A stretch of DNA of 64,000 bases. Source: Tetradesmus obliquus (lineage: Eukaryota > Chlorophyta > Chlorophyceae > Sphaeropleales > Scenedesmaceae). The DNA lies in the NCBI GenBank assembly GCA_030272155.1, contig CP126191.1, forward strand, positions 9,384,501-9,448,500, read 5' to 3'. The notes under the pieces were generated by a model that was not told the DNA's origin, ran no database searches, and saw only the letters and a program-made list of their open reading frames with translations. The translations under genes were made by a program, and so were the position numbers. Every line of letters starts with the position of its first letter. Positions within the stretch are counted from its first letter, which is position 1. Shown here in pieces: positions 11,801 through 24,761 of this stretch.

Positions 11801-14800
11801 GCCACCGCAGGTGCAGCGACAAGTCAGCGGTGGTGCGTGCGCGCGCGCTGTCAGACCTGGCTGAGGTGGTGGACTGCTTTGCCAGCCTGCTGGCGGAGCA
11901 CCCGGGCAGCGAGCAGCACCAGGTGGCTGAGGCATTTGTGGAGGGGCTGGGCGCAGCAGCGGCGCTGCAGGTGGGTTGAGGCATGGTGGAGGTGTGCGGC
12001 GCTGCTACAGCAGAGCAGCTGGTACAGTCACGTGCTTGCGGCGTTGAGTGGGCTGTGTAAGGTCCTTGGTGCTGCGTGAAGGTGGCTACACATGCTTAGC
12101 TGCGGCAACATTGCACATGCTCCTCCGCTGAATCTGTGCAAGTTCCATCCTTGCCTACCGTTGTTGGCAGTAACAACTGCTTTTTCGGCATGGCTGGCTG
12201 AGCTGCTGCAACATGCCTGTGCACCACTGCTGTCAGGTGCCTGAGAAACGCCAAGCAGCTGCTGCCAGCCAAGGCAAGAAGAAGAAGAAGGCCGGCGCAG
12301 GCAGGGCAGGCGAGGACTCGGAAGAAGATGATGAGCCAGAGGATGAGCAGGACGAGCAGCAAAGCCCCGGCGCTACTGAAGGTGCTGCAGCAGCTGCTGC
12401 AGGGGCAGATGCAGATGATGATGCTGGCATGGCAGAGGAGGCCGAGGAGGAGCAAGGCCGCAGCAGCCAGCGGCGTCAACAGCGGCGCCAGGCGGCTGGG
12501 TTTGTGGCATACATGCCGAGCCAGCTCAGCGTGGTGAGCTGCACATGGCTTGAGCATGCTCACTGTTCTAGCGGTGTATGTGTGTGCTGTTCTTGCGCCT
12601 GATTCCACAGCAGCAAAGCTGATGGGGCAGGATGTACTCAGGCCACCTTAGCCTAGGTGCATCAGCTCAGCGCATCACATCTGGCCGCCTTCTCCAGCAT
12701 GGGCAATGGCATCCATTCCTGCTGCCTTTGCCTTTGACTATACCCAACAAGGACACTTTGTGCACTTTGACACCCTGCTTGCAGGACTTGGCGCCTGTGA
12801 CGTCGCTGGTGCACCGTCGCTGCGGCGACGCCAAGGCCGCGGTGCGGCGCGGCGCGCTGCAGCTGCTGGAGGCGCTGCTGGTGATGCGTGCCAGCTGGCA
12901 GGGCTACGTGCGGCAGCTGCCCGGCAGCGCTGACCTGGCGCTGCTGGAGGCGGCCACGGCAGACCCGCTGGTGCGCGTGAACCAAGTAGTTCTTGTGCTT
13001 GTTGAAATCGGGTTTCATCATTGTCATGCCACTGCCAAGCGCTGACCTGGCGCTGCTGGAGGCGGCCACGGCAGACCCGCTGGTGCGTGGCCTGTACTGA
13101 TGCTTGTGCTTGTTGGAAGTAATGTTTCCCCGTTTCCTTTTGTTCACTGTTCGGATGTTATTGGGTTGTTACGTTGTTGTAGTAATGGGTGTTGCTAGCT
13201 ATGCACTGCAGCCGGCTGGCTTCCGGCACAGCTGGCCAGCGGTGCCTCTCATGCCTCCGCAGCCTGCCACTCACCTTCCACCTCACATGCAACACCACCT
13301 GTTTGTGCAGCTCACTGTGTGTGCCACTCCCTGTGCCGGTGGTTGTTCTGTGCTATGCAGGTGAGCGTGCGCAAGGCTGCGCTGGTGGCGCTGAGCACGC
13401 TGCTGGAGCTGTTCCCGTGTGAGCCCAGCCTGAGCCAGGCCTGGGTGGCGTCAGGGCTGCCGCTGGTGCGGGACGTGGAGGCAAGCATCCAGGTGCGCTG
13501 CTGCTGCTGCTGCTGCTGCGGAGGCTGAGGGAGCGCGACTGCTGCTCCTGCTGCGGCTGAGGGAATGTGGGTGGACTGAGAGTGCTGCTGTATGGGGTGG
13601 CGGTATATGTGGACATGCTCTGCAGCTGTATGGGGTGGCGGTATATGTGGACATGCTCTGCAGCTTTCAGCTGACAAGTGGCAACTCAGGTAGCTGTAGT
13701 GGAGGCAGCGTGTGCTCTGTGCTGCGACGTTGCGGTAGCATGCATTGATGGTGCAGTTAAAGCTTCGAAAGTCAAGCTACGTGTGTGTTGCGCGGAGCTG
13801 AGTTTTGTATGCGGCCTGGGCTGTCCCTGCTGCAGGACTGCCTGGCAGACTGGGTGGCAGCGCTGCTGTTGGACAAGGCAGCTGCAGCAGGCACTGCTAC
13901 AACCGCAGCAAACAAGAAAGCCGGCAAGAAGGCAGCAGCAGCAGCAGTTGCCGCTGATGATGCAGAGGGTATGGACTGGCAGGGGCCCGAGGCAGCAGAA
14001 GGAGAGGAGGCAGCAGCGGCAGCAGAGGGAGGGGCAGTTGCTGCGGCAGCATTTGCAGAGCTGCGGCAGCTGCTGGCTGCTGTTGCTGCTGTGGGGCGTG
14101 CGGCTGGCGCCTGCCTGGGCAAGCTGGCTGCTGCGATGGCAGCTAAGAAGAAGCTGAAGGCTGCTGCTGTGGCACGCGGCCTTGAGGCTGTGATTGCAGG
14201 TGGGTAGTTGGCCGGCCAGCTGCAAACACGCACACATGAACAGCAGCAGACGGTGCCTGGACCTATTGCTGCTGCCGATTATCTACTATTCTTTGACGGC
14301 AACTAGTGAACGCAGCACAGATGCAAAGAAACAAGTGCAGAGCTCCCTGCTGCAATGGAGCCTGACAATGCGTGCTGCACCACCTGCAGGCACGCCCACC
14401 GGCAGCTCCGCAGCGTTGGGCGCGTACATCCTGCTCAAGGAGATCGCCGCGCAGGAGCCCGCAGCGCCCAGCTGGCAGTTCCTGCAGCAGCGCTGGGCAG
14501 CGGTGCGCGCCAGCGCAGCAGCAGCAGCAAGCGCTAGTAGCGCAGGGGCTGCTGGCAGCCAGGCCAGCCAGGGTGCTGCTGCAGGCAGCGCTGCGAGGCT
14601 TGCTGAGGAGGCTGCTGCGCTGCTGCTGGTGATCAGTGAGACGGCCGCGGGCTTCCCTGCTGACCAGGCGCAAGCGCTGGCTGCGGAGCTGCTGCAGGTG
14701 AGAGGGGTGCAGGCTGCAGCTGCTGTAGGTTCACTGCCCAGCTGCATGTGCTGGGCCTGTGGGCAAGCTGCGCAGGCTAGCCGTAAATGTGCTGCGCTAT

Positions 14801-17800
14801 GTTGTGCTGGCTATAGCTTGCGAGGGGTGATCATCATCGGCAGTCCCAGAACACCTGCAGATGTTGCTGCGTAGGTGTTGAGTAATGAATTCTTGCTCTG
14901 TTTGTGTATGGTTGCAGCACACGCTGTCGTTCCAGCTGCCGCCCGCAGCAGCTGGGGCGCACGTTGCTGCGCTGTTCCGGCTGACAGAGGCAGCAGCTGG
15001 CAGCGCAGGAGACGGCCGCAGCAGCAGCAGCAGCAGCACTGCGGCTGGTGCAGCAGGGCCTCCTGCCCAGTGGGCGAAGCAGGTGTTTGCTGCGGCACAC
15101 GAGCAGCTGCGCAGGTGAGAGATGGTTGCTTTCTCTCTTTTGTATCACCTTGATGCACACAGGCGATGCACACAGTGCCCAGCTGCTCCATGCAGGCACA
15201 GCTGTGCTGTCATGCAACAGTACAGAGGCTGGAGGCTGCATGGCACTGGTCTGCATGCTTTATCCATGCAAGCTTGACACACATCATTAGCAGGGGTTAT
15301 GGGGCAGGACATGCTGACAACGCTTCCAAAACGCCCTGCATGCATGCCACCTCTATGCCGCCAGCAGTCCAACGATGCGGCAGACACAAAGCATGCCAGC
15401 AGCGAAATCCTCAAGGGTCTCCGTTGCCTTACAACTGGTAACACTAGCTTCATCTATATGATATATCAGTAATACTATTCCCTGCCACCTGCAGGTACAT
15501 CGACGCCTGCTCCGCGGCCGGCGCTGCGCCCGCCAGCCCCCAAGCCGACCACTCGGCCTGTGTCGCGCTGTTCACCCTGGGTGACGTGGCCCTGCTCAAG
15601 GCAGCCAAGCCGCCCAGCGGCCTGCTGGTGCTGCTGCAGGCCTTCACCGCGCACAAGTTCATCCAATCAGGCGCGCAGAACACCTACTACTCGCAGGCCG
15701 GCTCGCAGGCCTGCCTCTCACAACAACAGCCTGAGGGGGCGGCTGCTGCTGTGGATGCTGATGATGCTGGTGCTGCTGATGCAGCAGGGCTCCCTGCAAC
15801 GCAGGGGACAGGTGGCGGGCGGCTGGTGCCTGCGTGTGTGCAGGCGCACGCGTGGATTGCGCTGGGCAAGGTGTGCCTGGTGGATGAGGCACTGGCCAAG
15901 AAGTGTGTGCCGCTGTTTGTGCAGGTGAGGCTGCTGTGCTGTGCTGAGGCAGCAGCAGTAGACTGTGTATGTGTATGTCTGCTTGCCTGTCGTTGGTCTG
16001 GCGCTGCATGTTTTGTGCTGCTTCAATGGCCGCTTTCTGGGCTTTGGAGCTGGCGGTGATTGGGCAGTGCGTCAATCATGCTGGCTGCTGCGTTGCAAGA
16101 GCAGAGCATCATGTGCTTGATGCTTTACCAGCCTGTGCACACAGCGTGTTGCCTGCTAACTGTGCATCCGCCTGCAGGAGCTGGGCCGCTCAAGCTCCCC
16201 TGTGGTGCGCAACAACATCCTGGTGGCGCTGTCTGACATGCTCATCCAATACACGGCGCTGGTGGACGCACACATGCCGCGCCTGGCTGCATGCATTCGG
16301 TGAGCCGCAGCAGCAGCAAGGCGTGATGTCTGCTGGTCAGCTGCTGCCACGCAGCGCAGCTGCTGTGGTGTCTGTCACACGCTTTCTGTCACCTGCTGCC
16401 TTGCCGCACCCGTAGCAAACTTCCCCTGTGCTGCTGCTCACATGTGTAGTAACTGTCACGAGCTGGTTTGGCGGCACCGGCAGTGCCCACCTTTCACATG
16501 CATTTCACATGTAGTGTTCAAGCACCATACATGATAACTGCCTGCTGCCCCTGCTGTTCTGCTTGCCTGAGTCACCTGTACTGCCTGCTGCCCCTGTGCA
16601 GCGACCGCCACGAGCTGGTGCGGCAGCTGGCGTGCGTACCTTGCATATAAGCTGCCTTACCACACCTGCACTGCCTGCCTGCTGCCCATTTCATACTGCC
16701 TGCCTGCCTCACCTGCACTGCCAGTGACCGCCACGAGCTGGTGCGGCGCCAGGCGCTGGCGCTGCTGGCCAACCTGCTCATGAAGGACTACGTGAAGTGG
16801 CGCGGGCCGCTCTTCCACAGGTGGGCTGGTGGCTGTTTGCTCGCCCCTTGTTAGTGAGTGCAGTGGCGCGGGCCGCTCTTCCACAGGTGGGCTGGTGGGC
16901 TGGTGGCTGTTTGCTCGCCCCTTGTTAGTGAGTGCAGTGGCGCGGGCCGCTCTTCCACAGGTGGGCTGGTGGGCTGGTGGCTGTTTGCTCGCCCCTTGTT
17001 AGTGAGTGCAGTGGCGCGGGCCGCTCTTCCACAGGTGGGCTGGTGGGTGGTGGGCTGGTGCTTGCCACAGGTGTAGCTGCTGCCTGCAGCACTGATGCCT
17101 TTGGCTGATTGCATGTTACTGTGGTTTGCTCGGTCCTTGTTGCTGAGTGCAGCAGGCCCTGCTGCTTACAGTCTGCTGCTGCCGCCACCCACCACCCCCA
17201 TCGTGTGCAACGCCTGTGGCCACCCCAGGTTCACACTGGCGCTGGTGGACCCCGCTGCCCCTATTGCTCAGCCTTGGTCTCTGCCTTACAGTCTGCTGCT
17301 GCCGCCGCCAATCACTGCCCCTGTCATGTGCACCGCCGCAGGTTCACGCTGGCACTGGTGGACCCCTCCCCTGCTGTGCGCCAGCTGGCAGAGTACCTGC
17401 TGCGCGACACACTCGCCACAAAAGCCCCGCTGCTGGCCTACAACCACTTTGTGGAGGCGCTGTTTGTGCTCAACGGCTGCACTGCGGGGCTGCACGGCGC
17501 GCGGCTGGGCGCAAATCTTGCGGGAGCCGGTGGGAGTGGGAGTGCAGCAGCAGCGAGTGACGCAGGCGGTGCAGCAGCAGCGGGCAAGCAGGGGCAGCAT
17601 GAGGAGGGTGCTGCTGGTGGTGGTGAGGAGGGTGAGGAGCTGTCGGAGGCGTGGATGGCTGCGCCTGTGCAGTTTACACTGAAGGGCAAGCACAACAGGT
17701 GGGCCTGCGCGCATGCACGTGCATCACGCGTAGGGCTGTTGCAGAACCGGCAGGGTGTTATTTATGGACGTTGTTGTTGTTGCCGTGGTGTTGCTGACAC

Positions 17801-20800
17801 AAGCCGGGGCCGTTGAGTCCCGCATCCTCTTTGCCTAACTGCTGCTGGCAAGTGGTGCCGTGTGTAGTCTCACACCATAAGACACCACCAACCCTGAGTG
17901 TGCCTGGCATACGCCCCTGTTATGACTCTCTGCCTTGCAAAGGTACCACCCAGCATGGACTTCTGCTCTGCAAAGAAACCTGCCACCTGCTCTGCCCTTC
18001 CCCAAACCTGCCACCACCACCACCGCCACCACTCCCACCACTCCTGTCCAAAACCCTGCAGGGCGCCCCGGGACCTCATCTACGCCTCGCTGCTGCGCTC
18101 CATGTCTCCCGAGCACAAGTTCAGCAGCGCGGCCAAGCTGTGTGGGGAGGTGCTTGCGGGCGTGGCTGATGGGCTGCTGCCGCTGGCCGAGTGCGAGGAG
18201 GTGCTGCGCGACGCGCTGAGCCTGCTGGCCAGCAAGGACATCAAGGTGTGTTATGTTGTTACAGCGTCTGTTATATTGTTGTTACTGATTTGTAACAAAA
18301 TAAGTTATCGGATAATGCGTGCTGAACGGCCGGGTGTTATGTTGTGATGTGATGTATGCCAGTGCAGGCAGCAGCTGCAACCCCTTCTCTTTTGTAACCC
18401 AACAGCCACGTGACAAGCATGGTTCAATCCATCCTGCTACTGAACAACGACAACACTCATTACGCGGCGCAGGTGTCTGCCAGCCGCCTGGCTGCCTCAG
18501 ACGAGGAGGAGATGACGCAGCCCAGCCAGGCGGCCGGCGGCGGCTCCGCAACCGCCGCGGAGGCTGCTGCGCGTGCGCGCGGCAAGCTGGTGTCTGCGCT
18601 GATGAAGCGGCACCTGGTGGAGCAGGTGGTGCCGGTGCTGGTGGAGCTGCGGCGGCTACTGGCAGAGGTGCGTCACAGTCAAACCTGGTCAAACCTGGTC
18701 AAACCTAGTCAAAGTTGACTGGGTTGACTTTGTGTTAGGCATCTTCTGGCCGGTGCTTCATCACTGTCGTGACTGCCGCGCTTTGAGTGGAAGGTAGGGA
18801 TGATTGGCATGTGACATTGGCCGCCTGCGCGCCGCTTTGCGCAGTGCTGGCGCACATCCCAGCAGCTTTGGTCGTTGGCCAGTGTTTCCCCTGCTGCTGA
18901 CAGTGCTGCTGCTGCTGCTGCTGTTGGGTGTTGCCTGCAGCTGAAGCACCCGCTGCTGGTGGAGCTGATGGGCTGCTTTGCTGCGCTGCTCAAGGAGTAC
19001 AAGAGCGAGGTGGAGGACATCCTGGTGGCTGACAAGCAGGTGAGGGCGTCATCATCATCATCACCATCATCGTCATCATCATCACCATCGTCGTCATCAT
19101 CGTTGTCATCTTCATATTTTGCAGTGCCTCAAAACATGTGGACATCCTTGTGGTTACAATGGCACTCCACATGCTGAGCTTCACTGTGAATCCACCAGCC
19201 CTCGGCGTGAAAACATGCGCAAAGTGCCGCGTGAGTCGTGGTTAGGGCAGCAGAGTGACCAACCACCCGCTGCCATACATGTGGGTGTACTGTTTGATCT
19301 GCAGCTTGCCAAGGAGATCCTGTATGACATCAAGCAGGCAGAGCAGGCCAAACAGCAGCAGCAGCAGCAAGCAGCAGCAGCAGCAGCAGCAGCGCGCGGC
19401 ACTGCTGCCAGGGCTGCTGATGCAGCAGCAGCAGCAGCAGCAGCGCTGGAGGCCGGCTCGCCTCCCCCTGCTGGCGTCATGCCAGGCACACCTGTTGCAG
19501 CAGAGGTGCTGGCAACGGCTGAGCGGCAGCGCAGGCAGCAGTTGCAGCAGCTGCGGCAGCAGCAGCAGGCGGCTGCTGCTGCTGGGGACATGCCGGCACC
19601 CTCACCCCGCCCGCCACCAGGTGTGTGCTGTGTGCGGATCTGTGGCGCGTCTTTACGCTTGGTCTTTGTTCAGTCTTGCCGTGGCTTCCCAAGCAGGGTG
19701 CATTGAACACAGAATGGACATGCCAGCATCAGAACGGCTGCCGCCAGGCATTGTACAGTTTGTAGAATATGGTGTTGCAATGCTGTCGGATGACATTCTG
19801 GCCATAACATACTGCTGCTGCGCAGGCCACCGCACGCCTGGGTCAGCAGGCGCCGCCGCAGCGCTGCAAACGCCCGCTACCGCAGCAGGCACAGCCAGCC
19901 GCTCCCGCCTGGCCAGCAGCAGCAGCGCCGCACGCCAGCTGCAACCCGCAGCAGGCTCCTTTGAGACGCCTGCTGCAAAGACGCCAGCATCAGCAGCTGC
20001 TGCTGCTGCCAGCGCTGGCGCGCGTGTGTCGGGCGCAGGCATTGGCGCAGGCTTCAAGACAGTTGTGGCGTCGCCCGCGCCGCTGACAGTCGCAAAGCGC
20101 GGCACGAGGGCCGGCCGCCGCACGAAAGGCGCTGCTGCTGCTGCTGCTGCAGATGAGAATGCAGAGTCTGGAGGAGGGGCAGGTGAGGCTTTCAGATGTA
20201 TACGCTGCTGGGTTACTGCAGCGCCAGTGCGTTGATATGTGTTCATTGGCTGCTATTTCGTTCCAGTGCTGGCATGTTCCTCACAGCAGCCCAGCCACAT
20301 CAGGTCTGTACCTGCAAAAGGGTGCGCCGCAATCAGCTGGCGACACCTGCTGCAGCTACCTCTCTGCATCAACTGACGCTGCTGCGCCGCTTCTGCTGCG
20401 CCGCCCCTGCTTCTGCTGCGCCACCCCTGCTGTGCCGCCTTGCTCTATTGACTCCAAGGCCACTGCCCTCCCAGCGTCAGCAAGGCAGCCTCACAGCTGC
20501 TGCAGCGCACATCACCATCAGACGCAGCCACCAACGTGCTGCTGCCCAGCCCCTACAGCAAAGATGCCGCTCGGCAGTGGAACATCCCACAGCATGTGGC
20601 CACAGGCGAGAAGCAGCAGCAGCGCCGCGCAAGGGCTGGTCAGCAGGCGGCAGCTGCTGCTGCTGAGGGTGATGCTGTGCCATCTGCAGGTGCCAAGGCC
20701 GGCAGGGGAGGCAGGTGGGTCAAGCCGCGTGGTTCAGCCGCGCTGAAGTTGAAACCAGTGAAAGCTGTAAGAGCAGCCCTGGGTTGCTATGATTGCAGCT

Positions 20801-21210
20801 TGAAGCAATGCAGTGTGTGTCAGGCAAGCTCTGTTGCTGTGCTAGGACAGAGTAGTATTTGTGTTTGTAGGCGGTCTTGCTGCTGACGCTTGAAACCGAC
20901 CAACCACACGTAGACTTGGAAAGTGAGGGCATTTCCATCGCTTGATCTTGAGCCCAGTACAACCTGTTCCCATCAGTGCTTACGTCGGTGCTGCTGCTGC
21001 TGTACCCGCAGAGCTGCCAAGGGCAGCGCCTCCCAGGCTGCGGCTGATGATGCAGTGGCAGCAAAGGCAGCAGGCGCTGGCAAGAGGGCCACAAGGGGCA
21101 GGGGCGCTACTGCTGCTGCTGCTGCTGTGAAGGAGGAGCCTGCGGCGGAGGCTGAAGCAGCAGGTGGTGGCAGGAGAGGCGCAGCTACGCGCAAGCGCAG
21201 GAACGCATGA
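8854..21210 (+). CDS. NCAPD3: Condensin-2 complex subunit D3 (HEAT-repeat CAP-D3)
   Basis: This is the non-SMC HEAT subunit of condensin II, which compacts chromosomes in the nucleus. I assembled 24 exons, all in phase: 8854-9086, 9373-9466, 9838-10237, 10485-10686, 10908-11091, 11277-11563, 11811-11970, 12237-12533, 12785-12970, 13361-13492, 13836-14199, 14390-14697, 14918-15114, 15495-15924, 16178-16299, 16725-16820, 17342-17698, 18062-18245, 18473-18667, 18941-19039, 19305-19620, 19826-20182, 20489-20714 and 21012-21210 (1,874 residues). D3 rather than D2 identity rests on VRNNILVALSDMLIQYTALV followed by KDYVKWRGPLFHR and FTLALVDPSPAVRQLAEYLL, and on LKEYKSEVEDILVADKQLAK, all D3-specific. 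Exon 8 encodes a Lys-rich then acidic linker. The C-terminal 350 residues are basic, disordered and contain LPSPYSKDAARQWN. The acceptor of exon 23 is the least certain. Several introns hold copies of neighbouring exon edges. Confidence 0.9.
12926..13087 (+). repeat. Direct repeat of NCAPD3 exon 9 end inside intron 9
   Basis: Fifty identical bases covering the 3' end of exon 9 and its donor (12926-12975) recur at 13038-13087, 112 bases downstream, wholly inside the following intron. The copy keeps its GTGCG donor-like start. Confidence 0.9.
13589..13664 (+). repeat. Two-copy 38-bp tandem repeat in NCAPD3 intron 10
   Basis: Two adjacent copies of a 38-base unit (TGTATGGGGTGGCGGTATAT and following bases) each end in CTCTGCAGC, so each copy carries an acceptor-like TGCAG. 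Confidence 0.85.
16603..16764 (+). repeat. Duplicated start of NCAPD3 exon 16
   Basis: GACCGCCACGAGCTGGTGCG with a preceding acceptor AG occurs at about 16604 and again at 16726, where it begins the real exon 16. The first copy diverges soon after into intron sequence and has a GTGCGT donor-like site. Confidence 0.85.
16796..17045 (+). repeat. Four-copy tandem array of the NCAPD3 exon 16 donor junction
   Basis: The block CGCGGGCCGCTCTTCCACAG plus GTGGGCTGGTG and intron sequence starts at 16801, 16867, 16941 and 17015 (spacing 66, 74, 74). The first copy is the true exon end; the other three lie in the intron, each with an intact GTGGGC donor-like site. Confidence 0.92.
17167..17375 (+). repeat. 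Duplicated acceptor and start of NCAPD3 exon 17
   Basis: An acceptor followed by GTTCAC(A/G)CTGGC(G/A)CT and GGTGGACCCC occurs at 17229 and at 17342. The second starts the true exon. Upstream sequence with CAGTCTGCTGCTGCCGCC is duplicated too (17167 and 17287), so the unit is about 113-120 bp. Confidence 0.88.
19050..19110. repeat. (TCA)n-like microsatellite in NCAPD3 intron 20
   Basis: Imperfect ATC/TCA/TCG triplets fill about 60 bases immediately after the exon 20 donor. Length variation would alter the intron only. Confidence 0.85.
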
Positions 21211-22294
21211 TGCGGTGCATATGCCGGGCGCATGGAGGTGCTTAAGTTCTGCAGATGGGATCGCATGCAGAAAGCATGTTCTGGTGTGCTGCCATCGTGA
21301 AGTGCATGTAACATTAGTGCCGGCTGGCAGGCTGTTTGTCTGCAGGACTTCGGGTCCAACGCATGCAAGTCGCACATGCTGTCTTGCACTCCATCTGCAC
21401 CAGAAGATAGCTGGCCTGACCTGCTGCGAAGCGTACACTAGTTGCGTGAATGGGCATCATCTTGTTTGTGGCACATGGGTTGACCAGTGCAGGCACCAGC
21501 TCGCCTGTTGGCCCCTCTACTTACCACCAGCTGGTCCAATGTAGCAGCTTCGCCAGACAGATTGGGCAGGGGCACAGGCTGCTCGGGCGCAGCAGGTAAA
21601 GCTACGTAGTTATAACATTAGCAGTGTGCTGTTTTGAAGGGTTGCGAGACGCTGGCATTGACTTGGAGCTGCTTCCACCACACCACGATGCCAGAATCAG
21701 CGGCGCAGGGGCCTACAGCAGCAATATGTCGTGTGCTGGGTACGATGGTTCATGTATCTTGTCATGCTGCTGCTCGTGCTTACAGCTAGGACACGCAGTG
21801 CTCGCTGGGACACAAGTCCACTGCGGAAACAGAACACGAGTGACATGTGATTTTCGGGACATCTGTACTCAGGAGCTGTCGTGAACACCGCCAGAAATTA
21901 CCAAAACGTTTCCTGCCAATTTGCACTGCTGATCGGCGCAGTTGGCGCATGCACAGTAGTAGCAGCTCGTCTTGTTGTCGCCACGGCAAACACACCGTAG
22001 CTACAGCAGGGACATGCACCAACCGACTCACCACACGGAACTGACTTCTATCGCCCGCTGTGCCACCTCTGTCCGTGTCGCTGAAACGTCGTTGCCCTGA
22101 GCTTGTTCCTCTGTGCCTGAGGCCAGCTAACGGAGACAAGCCACGCATTTACTACTTCGCAGAGCTTAACTACATACATTAGCAGCACTTGCAGCCGTCT
22201 ACGCAGCCTGCAGCGATGCACTGCCTATGGCACCGAGCCTTCGGAAACGCTGCGTTGAATCAGCCAATGCCGAACTCGGAAAGCCATTGAACTT
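21211..22294. other. Intergenic region between NCAPD3 and the giant SET gene
   Basis: No gene is recognised. A TGTAA at 21307-21311 probably ends the NCAPD3 transcript. The remainder should hold the promoter and 5' UTR of the SET gene. No conserved motif stands out. Confidence 0.45.
21307..21311 (+). promoter_or_regulatory. Putative poly(A) signal TGTAA of NCAPD3
   Basis: The first TGTAA downstream of the NCAPD3 stop lies about 100 bases after it, a normal 3' UTR length for chlorophyte genes. Confidence 0.5.
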
Positions 22295-24342
22295 ATGCAG
22301 GCTCACCCGGCAGGCTCGACGTATCAAGCAGTGCTCGAGCTGCTGGCTAGACAGGCCCCGGCAGCAGCAGCTGCCCCTGGTGCCACTGCAGGCTCCACCC
22401 CACCCTCAGCTAGCCAGCCAGCATATGCAGGACAGGACAGGGCCGCAGCTGTAGCCAGACCGACTGCAGACATGCAGCCGTCGCAGCACTACCACATGAA
22501 CAACCACCACCAGCAACAGCAGCAGCAGCAATACGTACCGCAGCAGCAGCACCACCCGCCGCAGCAACAGCAGCAGCGGCAGCTGCCGCCTCCCCTGCTG
22601 CTGCCGCATCAGCTGCCGCCGCCGCAGCAGCACCATGCTCTGCAACAGCAGCAGCAGCACGCACCCCAGCAGCAGCAGCAGCAGCAGTACCAAAATACCA
22701 CCCCCTCCTCCCAGCCCCAGCCCCTGCCAGGAGCAGTTCCTACACCTGCTTGGCTAGCTGGGGTGGACCCCCGGCTTCAAAACGTGTTCAAATCAGCGCG
22801 TGACCACACGCAGGATCCAGCCACACAAGGCCCGCCAGCCTACCCCCAGCAGCAGCAGCAGCAGCAGCACGGGGATCACCACCACGGGGCAGTAGTGTCT
22901 CCCTCCACAGTGCTGTCTCAGGCTCAGCTAGGGCCTAGCTCCTCTGAGGGAGGCAGCCAGAGCCAAGTTCCCCAGGAGCTGCAGCAGCAGCTGCCAGCAC
23001 AGCTGCAGATGCTGCTGCAGAAGCAGGGCCTGCTGGCGTTCAGCATCCCTGATGACTCAGCAGCAGCGCTGCAGCAGCTGGGGCGCTACGCTGCTGCCGG
23101 CCACGCCGGCCGCTACCAGCAGCCGGGCTCCTCATCAGGCAGGCAGCACAGCGCAGGGTCTGCAGGAATGCAGTACCCGCCTCAGCCTGCTGCACACCAG
23201 CAGCAGCAGCAGCAGCTGCTGCAGGCGTTGGCAGCAGGAGGCGCCCTGCCGCCGCCGCCACAGCAGCAGCAGCAGCAGCAGGCGTGTGCAGGCACAGGTC
23301 CAATGCAAGGCTTGCCTCCAAGCTCACACCCTCAGCAGCAGCAGCAGCAGCAGCAGTGCACAGTGAGCCATGGTGAGCAGGGCTACTCCCTGCATGGTGG
23401 TGTGCTGTCAGGCCAGGCAGCAGCCACCACCGGAGTGCACAGCGAGCAGACTGCTGCATGGCAGCAGCAGCAGCAGCAGCAGTACGGGTCCCAGTACCAG
23501 CAGCACACCCAGCAGCAGCAAGGCGGTGCTCCGAGGTTCCAGCAAGCTCCTGATCAGCAGCAGCAGCAGCAGCAGCAGGCGCCTGGAGCACAGGGGCTGG
23601 GATCTATGCCCAACACCGGCAGCAACCAGCAGCAGCAGCAGCAGTTGCAAGGTATGCCTGGTATGCAGCTGCCCGGCGGAGTCTTCCCTGAAGGTCCCTG
23701 CCAATACAACCAGGACTACCAGCAGCAGCAGCAGCAGCACATGCTGCAGCAGCCCAACATGCAGCAGTCGTCCGTGGATCAGTTTGAGGTTGAGCAGCCG
23801 CCGCCGAAGCGCGCCCGCGGCCGCGGCAGAGGAGGCCGCGGCGGCGGCAGGGGCGGCAGCGGCCGCGGCAGAGGCAGGAAAAAGAGTGAGGACGGCGACG
23901 AGGAGTATGTGGTCACACCTAAGGCTTTGAAGGCTGCCGCCAAAGCAGCAGCAGCAGCAGCAGGTGTGTCGGCCGGGGCGTCTGGATCTGCTGCTGCCGG
24001 CCCCAGTGCTGCTGGAACAGGCGGTGCTGCTGCCGATTACGCGGCCTACATGGCTGCCGATCCGGCTGCGGCTGCTGCTGCTGCCGTGCCTGCCGGCTGG
24101 GATGCGGCTGCTGCTGCTGCTGCAGCAGCAGGGTATGGCGAGGTGGAGCAGCAGACAACTGGCAGAGGCAGGGGCAGGGGGCGTGGCAGGGGCAGGGGAA
24201 GGGCCAGGGGTGGTGTTGAGAAGCCGAGTGGTGGCAGGGGGCGTGGCAGGGGTGGCAGCCGCAGGCGCAAGCATGTGGAGCTAGAAGTAGCAGACACAGA
24301 TGATGATGAAGATCCTGTGGCACCTGATGACGATGAGGAGCC

Positions 24343-24374
<32 letters not shown>

Positions 24375-24717
24375 GCGCTGCTGCGAAGCGGCGGCAGCAG
24401 CAGCAGCAGGAAGCCACGTGGCAGCAGCAACTGCAGCAGCTCCAGCAGCAGCAGCAGCAGCAGCAGGGGCAGTGGCAGCCGCCGCAGGCAGAAGTGCCTT
24501 GGCGCCAGTCCATGGCGCAAGTGCCTGCAGCAGCAGCAGCAGCAGCAGCTGAAGACCACCAGCAGCAGCAGCGGCAGCAGCAGCAGGATCATGCCTGGCA
24601 AGCGGGCATAGCTTCTCAAGAGCCTCAATTGGCACAGCTGCTGGCACAGCTGCCACAGCAACTCAATGCGCAGCCCCAGCAGCAGCAGCAGCAGGTATCT
24701 GCTCCACCACCGCCACC

Positions 24718-24761
<44 letters not shown>

